NCBI RefSeq assembly: GCF_000518785.1
Contig: NZ_JAEG01000016.1
Coordinates: 61,288-125,287, forward strand
Direction: 5' to 3'
Source: Paenirhizobium selenitireducens ATCC BAA-1503
GTDB lineage: Bacteria; Pseudomonadota; Alphaproteobacteria; Rhizobiales; Rhizobiaceae
Length of the DNA: 64,000 nt
This document shows positions 47,312-57,178 of the stretch, one piece after another. Positions within the stretch are counted from its first letter, which is position 1. Every line of letters starts with the position of its first letter. The position numbers and the translations under genes were made by a program. The notes beneath the pieces were generated by a model, which was not told where the DNA came from, searched no databases, and was given only the letters and a program-made list of their open reading frames with translations.

Positions 47312-48799
47312 ATGGCAAAGCACGAAAACTGCGACATGTTCCGCGAACTGAACGATCCGATGCGCAAGGAACGCGTCGCGCGGGTAAGCGAGAAGATCAA
47401 GGCTCTCGGCATCGAATACATCTACTACCAGTACATCTCGATCACCGGCCGCGTTCTCGGCAAGGCGGTTCCGGCCCGCCATTGGGAATACAATGCCCGC
47501 AAGGGCGTGCAGACATGGATGGGCGGCGTTACCAACGTCTCGACCGACATGAACGGAACTTTGTTCGGCTTTTCGGCCAATGATGGTGAGACGGTCGCGC
47601 TGCCCGATCCGGAAACCTTCTGCCAGCTGCCGTGGGACAAGCGCGTCGCCCGTGTCTTCTGCACGCTGTTCTACGGCCTCGAGGACGCGAAAAATCCGGG
47701 CGGGTACTTCGAATGCGATACCCGTGGCAACCTCAAGCGTTTCGACCGGGAATTCCGCGAGAAGCACAACGGGCTTCACCTGCGCGTCGGCATGGAGCCG
47801 GAAATGCTGTGGCTGAAGAAGAACCCGGACGGTTCGGCTACGCCCTATTCCGGCATTACCGAGCCCTATGCCTACCACATCGGCCAGTTCGAAAGCGCCC
47901 GTCACATCTGGACGCAGGTCTATGAATATTCCCACGCCATGGGTCTCGACATGATCCAGGGCGACGTCGAGGACGCGCCGGGCCTGCTCGAACTCAACTT
48001 CGCCTTCGACGATGCGCTGAAGACCTGCGATCGGCTCACCACCTATCGCCAGATCTGCAACGAGGTGGCCCGCCAGCACGGCCTGATTGCCTGCTTCATG
48101 GCAAAGCCGATGATGGGCGTGCCGGCCAATGGCTGCCACCACAATTGCTCGATCTGGACCGGCGGCTCGGCTGAGCTGCAGCAGCTGGTGCCGGGCGAAC
48201 TGCCGGGCATGGAAGAACTCTTCACCTACACCAAGGGTGGCGTGAACGAGTTCGAGAACAAGGAGGAAGGCTGGTTGCCGACCGAGATCGGCCACCACGC
48301 CCTTGGCGGTGCGCTGAAGCATATCGGCGCGCTCACCGCGATCGGAGCCTCGACGGTCAACTCCTATCGCCGCTTCGCCGATGTCGGTCTCTGGGCACCG
48401 ATCGGCGCCAACTGGGGTCTGCAGAACCGCTCCTGCACCATCCGCATCTCGGCACCCGACCGCTTCGAGTTCCGCGCCGTCGATGCCATGGTCAACCAGC
48501 ACCTGTTCTGCGCGGCGCTGATCAAGGCGCTTGATGACGGCATTTCGAACAAGATTGACCCCGGCGCACCGGAAGATCGCAATGTCGTGGAAGTGATGAA
48601 GGCGGGCGGCCATGTCGACCTCATCCCGCTCAACCTCAACGAAGCGCTGGATGCCTTGCAGAAGGATGATCTGGTACTGGAAGCGATGCCCGGCAGGCTC
48701 TATGAATTGTACGACCTGATGAAGCGCGACGACTGGAAGCGCTTCCTCAAGGAAGTCACCAACTGGGATCTCGACCGCTACATGGACTACCTGCCCTGA
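47312..48799 (+). CDS. Glutamine synthetase-like gamma-glutamyl-amine ligase (second copy)
   Basis: 495 residues, longer than the first copy and with standard catalytic motifs: VGMEPEMLWL, ANGCHHNCSIW, STVNSYRRFADVGLWAP and APDRFEFRAVDAMVNQHL. It is not closely similar to the neighbouring copy by eye. The N-terminus has an unusual aromatic stretch (IEYIYYQYISITGRVLGKA). It may ligate glutamate to an amine, or work with the first copy as a hetero-oligomer. AGGAGAA precedes the ATG. It is in the P450 operon, followed by a hairpin and the aldehyde dehydrogenase. Confidence 0.84.
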   Translation: MAKHENCDMFRELNDPMRKERVARVSEKIKALGIEYIYYQYISITGRVLGKAVPARHWEYNARKGVQTWMGGVTNVSTDMNGTLFGFSANDGETVALPDPETFCQLPWDKRVARVFCTLFYGLEDAKNPGGYFECDTRGNLKRFDREFREKHNGLHLRVGMEPEMLWLKKNPDGSATPYSGITEPYAYHIGQFESARHIWTQVYEYSHAMGLDMIQGDVEDAPGLLELNFAFDDALKTCDRLTTYRQICNEVARQHGLIACFMAKPMMGVPANGCHHNCSIWTGGSAELQQLVPGELPGMEELFTYTKGGVNEFENKEEGWLPTEIGHHALGGALKHIGALTAIGASTVNSYRRFADVGLWAPIGANWGLQNRSCTIRISAPDRFEFRAVDAMVNQHLFCAALIKALDDGISNKIDPGAPEDRNVVEVMKAGGHVDLIPLNLNEALDALQKDDLVLEAMPGRLYELYDLMKRDDWKRFLKEVTNWDLDRYMDYLP

Positions 48800-48820
48800 G
48801 CGATACGAGCAGAATTTTAC

Positions 48821-48841
48821 GGACGGCGCCCGGCGCCGTCC
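48821..48841 (+). other. Intercistronic hairpin before the aldehyde dehydrogenase gene
   Basis: 8-bp arms GGACGGCG / CGCCGTCC with a 5-base loop, in the 77-bp gap. No T-run, so probably a processing or stability element. Confidence 0.45.
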
Positions 48842-48876
48842 GCCTTGCCATTTCCGACCTCTGATTGGAGTTATCC

Positions 48877-50304
48877 ATGTCTCACCATCTGCAATTCTTC
48901 ATCGACGGCGCCTGGGTCGATCCGGCCGTGCCGGCAACCCTCGACGTCATCAATCCCGCGACCGAGGAGGCCTATACCCAGATTTCCGTCGGCTCGAAGG
49001 CCGATGTCGACAAGGCCGTCGCCGCGGCCAAGAAGGCTTTCGTCAGCTTTTCCAAGACTTCGGTCGCCGAGCGACTGGCGCTGTTGAAGAAGATCCTTGA
49101 AGTCTACAATGCCCGCTTCGAGGACGTCGCGGTTGCCGTGTCCAACGAAATGGGCGCACCGCTGTCCTTTGCCCGCGACGCCCAGGCCTGGGCCGGCCGC
49201 GCGCATATGGAATCCACCATCGAGGCGCTGGAGAACTACAAGTTCTCCGAGAAGCGCGGTTCGACCACCGTGGTCAAGGAACCGATCGGCGTCTGCGCGC
49301 TCATCACGCCGTGGAACTGGCCGCTCAACCAGATCGTCTGCAAGGTCGCGCCGGCGATTGCCGCCGGCTGCACCGTGGTGCTGAAGCCCTCGGAAATCGC
49401 CCCGATCTCCGGCATCGTCTGGGCCGAAATCATGGAAGAGGCCGGCGTGCCGAAGGGTGTGTTCAACCTCGTCAACGGCAACGGTCCCGATGTGGGTCAG
49501 GTCATGGCCGGCCATCCGGATGTCGACATGGTGTCCTTCACCGGCTCGACCCGCGCCGGCATCATCGTCGCCAAGACCGCAGCCGATACCGTCAAGCGCG
49601 TCGCCCAGGAACTCGGCGGGAAGTCGGCCAATATCGTCCTGCCCGACGCCGATCTCGAAACCGCCGTCACCAAGGGCGTCCAGGGCTGCTTCGGCAATTC
49701 GGGCCAGTCCTGCGATGCGCCGACCCGCATGCTGGTTCCGGCCGATCGCCATGACGAAGCATTGACCTTCGCCAAGGCAGCCGCCGAGGCTCACAAGGTC
49801 GGCAGCCCGACCGCCGAAGACACCGATCTCGGCCCGGTCGTTTCCCAGCTGCAGTTCGACAAGATCCAGCGCCTCATCGAGGCCGGCATCAAGGAAGGCG
49901 CGACCCTCGTCACCGGTGGCCTTGGCCGCCCCGAGGGACTGAACCGCGGCTACTATGTCCGCCCGACGATCTTCGGCAATGTCACCAACGACATGACCAT
50001 TGCGCGCGAGGAGATCTTCGGACCCGTGCTGTCGATCCTGCCCTACAAGACCGAGGAAGAAGCGATCACGATCGCCAACGACACGGTTTATGGCCTGGCC
50101 GCCTATGTCCAGTCGGAGAACCTCGAGCACGCCCGTGCGGTCGCCCGCGAGATGCGCGCCGGCTCGGTCTATCTCAACTATCCCGACTGGGACACGCATG
50201 CCCCGTTCGGTGGCTACAAGCAGTCGGGTAACGGCCGCGAATATGCCGACTTCGGCATCCACGACTTCCTTGAGATCAAGGGCATCGTCGGCTACGGCGA
50301 CTGA
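48877..50304 (+). CDS. NAD(P)-dependent aldehyde dehydrogenase
   Basis: 475 residues of the ALDH superfamily. Catalytic Cys279 (NSGQSCDAPTR) and Glu245 (AQELGGKSANIVLPDADLE) are present, with the cofactor motif FTGSTRAG and ITPWNWPLNQI. It would oxidise the aldehyde formed after amine oxidation, as PuuC does in the putrescine pathway. ATG 48877 follows TTGGAG. It is the last gene of the sigma54-driven operon and is followed by a very stable hairpin. Confidence 0.93.
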   Translation: MSHHLQFFIDGAWVDPAVPATLDVINPATEEAYTQISVGSKADVDKAVAAAKKAFVSFSKTSVAERLALLKKILEVYNARFEDVAVAVSNEMGAPLSFARDAQAWAGRAHMESTIEALENYKFSEKRGSTTVVKEPIGVCALITPWNWPLNQIVCKVAPAIAAGCTVVLKPSEIAPISGIVWAEIMEEAGVPKGVFNLVNGNGPDVGQVMAGHPDVDMVSFTGSTRAGIIVAKTAADTVKRVAQELGGKSANIVLPDADLETAVTKGVQGCFGNSGQSCDAPTRMLVPADRHDEALTFAKAAAEAHKVGSPTAEDTDLGPVVSQLQFDKIQRLIEAGIKEGATLVTGGLGRPEGLNRGYYVRPTIFGNVTNDMTIAREEIFGPVLSILPYKTEEEAITIANDTVYGLAAYVQSENLEHARAVAREMRAGSVYLNYPDWDTHAPFGGYKQSGNGREYADFGIHDFLEIKGIVGYGD

Positions 50305-50372
50305 GTGTCCAACCGGCCGCGACCTGGTGCCTTCGGGCTGGTGGCGGCTGGAGGTGACACCGGCAGACAAAC

Positions 50373-50404
50373 ATCGCCCGCGGCAGTCTTCTGCCGCGGG
50401 CGAT
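50373..50404. terminator. Bidirectional terminator between ALDH and tctA
   Basis: Perfect 14-bp stem (ATCGCCCGCGGCAG / CTGCCGCGGGCGAT) with loop TCTT, between two convergent genes. The T-run is short on both strands; stem strength supports termination. Confidence 0.7.
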
Positions 50405-50443
50405 TGTCGGATGCGCTTCGGTTTGGCGGACCGAGCGAAGGGC

Positions 50444-51949
50444 TTAGTCTTCTTCTTGGAAGACTTCTTCGCGTTTCGCCTTCACCGAGGGCAGGAAGAC
50501 GATGACGAGGACGGCCACGGCAAGCAGCAGGAGTACGGCGCTGATCGGCCGGGTGACGAAGGTCATCGGGTCGCCGCGCGACAGGATCATGGCGCGGCGC
50601 AGGTTTTCCTCGAGCAGGGGCCCAAGCACGAAGCCCAGCAGCAGCGGCGCCGGCTCGCAGCGCAGCTTGACCAGGACATAGCCGAGCAGGCCGAAGCCGG
50701 CGACGGCATAGAGGTCGTAGACGTTGGAATTGACGCTGTAGACCCCGATCGAGCAGAAGGCCATGATGATCGGGAAGAGCACATAATAGGGAATGGTGAG
50801 CAGTTTCACCCATAGCCCGATCAGCGGTAGGTTCAGCACCACCAGCATCAGGTTGCCGATCCACATGGAGGCGATGATGCCCCAGAACAGTGCCGGCTGT
50901 TCGGTGGCGACGTTCGGTCCGGGCACGATGCCCTGGATGATCATCGCGCCGACCATCAGCGCCATCACCGGATTGGCCGGGATGCCGAGGGTGAGCAGCG
51001 GGATGAAGGAGGTCTGGGCGCCGGCATTATTGGCCGATTCCGGACCCGCCACGCCTTCGATCGCCCCGTGGCCGAATTCCTCGGGATGGTCGGAAATGCG
51101 CTTCTCGACCGTGTAGGAGGCAAAGGCCGCGAGGATGGCGCCGCCGCCCGGCAGGATGCCAAGCGCCGAACCGATCGCCGTGCCGCGCAGCACGGGCGCC
51201 ACCATGCGGCGGAAGTCGTCGCGCGTCGGCCAGAGGTTGGTTACCTTCGACATCAGCACGGTGCGGGTCTTTTCGCCCTCCAGGTTGCGCAGGATCTCGG
51301 CGATCCCGAAGACGCCGACGGCGACCGCGACGAAATTCAACCCATCGGCGTATTCGCGGATGCCGAGGGTGAAACGCGGCGTGCCGGAATAGATGTCGGT
51401 GCCGACGAGGCCGAGCAGCAGGCCGAGCGAGACCATGGCCAGCGCCTTGACGATCGAACCATGGGCAAGAGCGATCGACGAGACGAGACCGACCACCATC
51501 AGCGAGAAATACTCGGCGGCGCCGAACTTGAGCGCCACGGCGGTAAGCGGAATGGCAAGAACGGCAACCAGGAAGGTCGATACCGTGCCGGCGAAGAAGG
51601 AGCCGAGCGCGGCGATCGATAGCGCCGCCCCGGCGCGGCCCTTGCGTGCCATCTGGTAGCCGTCGATGGCAGTCACCGCGGACGAGGATTCGCCCGGCAT
51701 GTTGATCAGGATCGCGGTGGTCGATCCGCCATACTGGGCGCCGTAGTAGATGCCGGCGAGCATGATCAGCGAAGAGACGGGCTCAAGCTGAAAGGTGATC
51801 GGCAGCAGCATGGCGATGGTCGCGGTGGCACCGATGCCGGGCAGCACGCCGATCAGCGTGCCGAGCAGAACGCCGATCAGGCAGAAGAGCAGGTTTTCCG
51901 GCGATGCCGCGGTGGAAAAGCCGAGGGCGAGATTGCTGAAGAAATCCAT
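50444..51949 (-). CDS. tctA: Tripartite tricarboxylate transporter, large membrane subunit TctA
   Basis: 501 residues, strongly hydrophobic with about 11-12 membrane segments. Signature TctA stretches are GVLLGTLIGVLPGIGATATIA, GIYYGAQYGGSTTAILINMP and GILPGGGAILAAFASY. It carries the solute across the membrane with TctB, using an ion gradient, after delivery by TctC. It starts 9 bases after the tctB stop with AGGAAG upstream. It is the last gene of tctCBA. Confidence 0.94.
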   Translation of the reverse strand: MDFFSNLALGFSTAASPENLLFCLIGVLLGTLIGVLPGIGATATIAMLLPITFQLEPVSSLIMLAGIYYGAQYGGSTTAILINMPGESSSAVTAIDGYQMARKGRAGAALSIAALGSFFAGTVSTFLVAVLAIPLTAVALKFGAAEYFSLMVVGLVSSIALAHGSIVKALAMVSLGLLLGLVGTDIYSGTPRFTLGIREYADGLNFVAVAVGVFGIAEILRNLEGEKTRTVLMSKVTNLWPTRDDFRRMVAPVLRGTAIGSALGILPGGGAILAAFASYTVEKRISDHPEEFGHGAIEGVAGPESANNAGAQTSFIPLLTLGIPANPVMALMVGAMIIQGIVPGPNVATEQPALFWGIIASMWIGNLMLVVLNLPLIGLWVKLLTIPYYVLFPIIMAFCSIGVYSVNSNVYDLYAVAGFGLLGYVLVKLRCEPAPLLLGFVLGPLLEENLRRAMILSRGDPMTFVTRPISAVLLLLAVAVLVIVFLPSVKAKREEVFQEED

Positions 51950-51958
51950 GGGTTCTTC

Positions 51959-52420
51959 CTAAAACCGGGTCCAGGGGCCGAACCGTTCGAAGGGCAGGCC
52001 GAGGGCGTAGCTGAAGACGATCACGGAGAAGACCGTGATGGCGGCGGCCAGAAGCAGCGCCATGACCGGACCCATGCGGTGCGAGGCAAAGGCAGCGATC
52101 AGCGCGGCGAAGAAGATCGACGGCACGAAGCCGAGGCCGCGCACGGTGAAGCCGAAGAAGATCGGCGCCGGCAGGATGAGCAGGATGCCCCTCAGGGCGA
52201 TCGGGCCGAGCGGTTCGCCCTCGACCTTGCCGGACTGGAGAAGAATGACGGTGCCGAGCAGCATCAGGATGGCCGCGAGCATGAGCGGGAAGAGGCCCGG
52301 TCCCATGCGGAAGGCCGTGCCGAGCTCTAGCCCCAGGCTCTGAAGGGCGAAGAAGCCGCCAAGCGCGATGAACAGGGCGCCGCAAAGGGCGTCGGTCCGG
52401 TCGAATTTCATGGATTTCAT
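51959..52420 (-). CDS. tctB: Tripartite tricarboxylate transporter, small membrane subunit TctB
   Basis: 153 residues with four hydrophobic segments (ALFIALGGFFALQSLGLELG, GPGLFPLMLAAILMLLGTVI), matching TctB in size and layout. It assists TctA. AAGGGGGGA lies 5 bases before the ATG at 52420. The sequence is short and poorly conserved; identification rests on position between tctC and tctA. Confidence 0.87.
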   Translation of the reverse strand: MKSMKFDRTDALCGALFIALGGFFALQSLGLELGTAFRMGPGLFPLMLAAILMLLGTVILLQSGKVEGEPLGPIALRGILLILPAPIFFGFTVRGLGFVPSIFFAALIAAFASHRMGPVMALLLAAAITVFSVIVFSYALGLPFERFGPWTRF

Positions 52421-52472
52421 GGTGTCCCCCTTGATGCGGCAACAGGGGCCGCGGCGTCGCGCTGAGCGCGGG

Positions 52473-52503
52473 AATGCCGCCCGCCACGAGGGCGGACGGC
52501 ATT
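52473..52503 (-). other. Hairpin after tctC
   Basis: 13-base arms with one mismatch (AATGCCGCCCGCC / GGCGGACGGCATT) in the 98-bp gap between tctC and tctB. It probably raises tctC expression over tctBA, as seen after the other two binding-protein genes in the window. Confidence 0.55.
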
Positions 52504-52518
52504 GTGCAGGGTCTATGC

Positions 52519-53502
52519 TCAGTCGGCGAACTGGCCGGCGGCTTCGATCACCGGCTTCCAGCGGGCGATCTCGCTTTCGAGCTTGGCCTTGAGGGCTGCC
52601 GGCGTGGCATCGGCTTCCGGCGAGGGCGCGGTGCCCAGTTCGGCGAAGCGGGCGACGATGTTCTCGTCCTTGAGGGCGACCTGAAGCGACTTCGACAGGC
52701 GCTCGACGGCTTCCGAAGGGGTGCCCTTCGGTGCGTAGATGCCGTGCCAGATGCCGACCTGGAAATCGGCGAGACCGCCTTCGGCTGCTGTCGGCACATC
52801 CGGCAGGACGTCGAGACGGGCGGGCGAGGTCACGGCATAGGCCTTGATGGTGCCGCCCTGGATCTGCTTCGTCGTGTTGGTGGTCTGGTCACACATGATG
52901 TCGACCTGGCCGCCGAGCAGGTCGGTCATGGCCGGGCCGGTGCCCTTGTAGGGCACTGTGACGAGGGGCGTGTCGATCGCGCTCATCAACAGCATGCCGC
53001 AGAGATGCGAGGCAGCACCGATGCCGGCATTGGCGACGGTGACGGTGTCCTTGTTGGCCTTCATGTAGTCGATCAGGCCCTTGAGGTCGGTCGGCTCGAG
53101 GTCCTTGCGGGCGACGATGGTCATCGGCACGTCGGTGACGAGGCCGACATATTCGAAGGCGTTCAGCGTGTCATAGGCAAGCTTGCGGTACAGCGTGGCG
53201 CTGGTCGACATGCCGATATGATGCAGCAGCACGGTATAGCCGTCTGCCGGCGCTGAGGCGACCCGACCGGCGCCAAGCGTGCCGCCCGCGCCGCCGACAT
53301 TCTCGACGACGATCTGCTGGCCGAGATCCTTCGACATGGATTCGGCGACGAGGCGGGCCACCGTGTCGGTCGGGCCGCCGGCGGCGAAAGGCACGACCAT
53401 GGTGATGGTGCGCTCCGGATAACCCGCGGCGAAGGCAGCGGCGGACGACAGGGTGACAGCGAATGCGGCGCCGAGGCCGAGCATAGTTTTCAGGATCTTC
53501 AT
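52519..53502 (-). CDS. tctC: Tripartite tricarboxylate transporter substrate-binding protein TctC
   Basis: 327 residues with a signal peptide (MLGLGAAFAVTLSSAAAFA, cleavage about residue 24). The mature start YPERTITMVVPFAAGGPTDT and the NVGGAGGTLGAGRVA motif are characteristic of TctC/Bug-type extracytoplasmic receptors. Ligand is a carboxylate, not further definable. The ATG at 53502 is preceded by GGGAGG. A candidate sigma54 promoter and a DctD-like dyad lie upstream. Confidence 0.93.
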   Translation of the reverse strand: MKILKTMLGLGAAFAVTLSSAAAFAAGYPERTITMVVPFAAGGPTDTVARLVAESMSKDLGQQIVVENVGGAGGTLGAGRVASAPADGYTVLLHHIGMSTSATLYRKLAYDTLNAFEYVGLVTDVPMTIVARKDLEPTDLKGLIDYMKANKDTVTVANAGIGAASHLCGMLLMSAIDTPLVTVPYKGTGPAMTDLLGGQVDIMCDQTTNTTKQIQGGTIKAYAVTSPARLDVLPDVPTAAEGGLADFQVGIWHGIYAPKGTPSEAVERLSKSLQVALKDENIVARFAELGTAPSPEADATPAALKAKLESEIARWKPVIEAAGQFAD

Positions 53503-53538
53503 CGAATTCCTCCCGGATGAAACATCCCAGGCCGGTGC

Positions 53539-53554
53539 GGCTCCTCCCGTGCCG
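53539..53554 (-). promoter_or_regulatory. Candidate sigma54 promoter of tctCBA
   Basis: On the minus strand CGGCACGGGAGGAGCC keeps the invariant GG and GC with 10-base spacing but lacks the TT before GC. It lies about 40 bases before tctC and downstream of a DctD-type dyad, so it is plausible though weaker than the other sigma54 promoters here. Confidence 0.5.
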
Positions 53555-53679
53555 GTCCTGGATGCGCCAACAGTGCGGCGGAGGCGGTCGTTCGCAAGCG
53601 CTAACCGGCGGCGGCTGGAGGGTTTTGACCGTGCATGCAATGCAGCATGGGTAGGTTCGGGAACAAAGCGCTGCGAGGC

Positions 53680-53697
53680 TGGGTGGAAATCCACCCA
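53680..53697. promoter_or_regulatory. DctD-type activator binding dyad
   Basis: Perfect inverted repeat TGGGTGGAAATCCACCCA, 7-bp arms around AAAT. Its GGAAATCC core resembles the dyads recalled for DctD sites in rhizobial dctA promoters. It lies between the regulator gene and tctC, about 130 bases upstream of the candidate promoter. Confidence 0.6.
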
Positions 53698-53708
53698 TGG
53701 AGGGCGGA

Positions 53709-55060
53709 TCAGGCGTCGAAGTCGTCGAGGGTCACGTCAGGCTTTCGCTCCAGCCCGTATTTCTGCATCTTTTCGTAGAGCGTCTTTCGGGAGATGCCGA
53801 GCTGCTCGTAAACCGGTCGCAGATTGCCGCCATGGGCGGAGATCGCGCTGGCGAGGATGCCGCGTTCATAGGCTGCGACCTTGTCGGCAAGCCGCTGGCG
53901 CACCGTCGCCTGCGGGCTTTCGTCGGGCAGGGGATCGAGCCCCAGCACCAGGCGGTCGGCGGCGTTGCGCAATTCCCGGACGTTGCCGGGCCAGGGGCGG
54001 GCGGCAATCTCGGCCAGCAGATCGGGGGAGACGTCGATATCGTCGCGCATGTAGCGGGCGGCCGCCTCGCGCACCAGCTGGAGAAAGAGGATGGGAATGT
54101 CCGCCAGCCGGTTGGCCAGGGCGGGCACATGGAGTGTCGCGACGTTCAGGCGATAGAAGAGATCCGCGCGGAAGCGCCCCGCGGCGACCTCGGCCTCCAG
54201 GTCGGCTTTGCTGGTGGCGATGAAGCGCACGTCGAGCGGCACCACCTCGTTCGAGCCGAGGCGGGTGATGACCCGCTCCTGCAGGACGCGCAGAAATTTC
54301 GCCTGCAGGTCGAAGGGCATCGAGCCGATCTCGTCGAGAAGGATCGTGCCGCCGCGGGCATGCTCGAACTTGCCGTAGCGCGGCCGGAGCGCACCGGGAA
54401 AGGCGCCGGCCTCGTGGCCGAACAGTTCGCTCTCGATCAGGTTTTCCGGCAGGGCCGCGCAATTGATGGCGATCAGCGGCCGGTTGGCGCGGGCGCTCAC
54501 GTCATGCAGGGCGCGCGCCACGACTTCCTTGCCGACGCCGGTGTCGCCGATGATCAGCGTATCCGCATCCGTGGCGCCGATGGCCCGCAGGCGGTAGCGC
54601 AGGTCGACCATGACCTGGGTTCGGCCGGGCAGGCGGGTCTCTATGTCGTCGCGCTTGCCGGCGACGGCGCGCAGCCGGCGGTTTTCCATGACCAGGCTGC
54701 GCCGGTCCATCGCGCGGCGGATGATGCCGGCGAGATGCTGGGCGGTGAAGGGTTTTTCCAGGAAATCGTAGACGCCGGCGCGCATGGCGCTGACGGCGAG
54801 CTGCACGTCGGCATGGCCCGTCACCAGGATGACCGGAATTTCCGCGTCCACGTCCCGGATGCGCTGAAGCAGCGTCATGCCGTCCATGCCGGGCATGCGG
54901 ATGTCGCTGACGACGACGCCATCGAAGCCGTAGCCGACCAGTTCGAGAACGGGCTCGGCCATCGAAAAGGTCGTTACCTCGAGGCCGAAGAGTTCGAGCG
55001 CCTGGGCCGAGGACCGGCGCATGTCTTCCTCGTCGTCGATCAGGAGGATGCGCTGGCTGC

Positions 55061-55064
<4 letters not shown>
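53709..55064 (-). CDS. DctD-like sigma54 response regulator
   Basis: 451 residues. Receiver domain 1-120 with phosphoacceptor Asp54 (VVVSDIRMPGMDG), AAA+ domain with Walker A GDTGVGKE (173-180), and a C-terminal Fis-type helix (NLRPVYEQLGISRKTLYEKM). The sigma54-contact loop reads GAFPGA (220-225) instead of GAFTGA, with proline at 223. It is translationally coupled to the kinase gene (ATGA overlap). Its likely target is tctCBA next door. Confidence 0.9.
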
Positions 55065-56884
<1,820 letters not shown>

Positions 56885-57178
56885 GGAACAACGGCCTCCT
56901 CTTCCGTTCCTCCCGGCCAAAGCGGCCGCTCAAGAAGTCTAGAGAGCCGGACGGCCGTTTCCTAGAGGCGATCTGTGCGGAAATGCGTCGACATTCGGGT
57001 CCGCATTTCACCCTCTTCATGGTCGAGCGATGCGCCGAACGCCCCATGCAGCGGCCGATCGCCGTGATTGGCGGCAGAATCAGCCAAATCGGACCGCTGC
57101 GCTGCGATAAAATTTCGACAGGCTGCGCGACCCGTGACATAAGGCGCCCGGAAACCCCTCAAGCCTCCCTGTCCGGTC

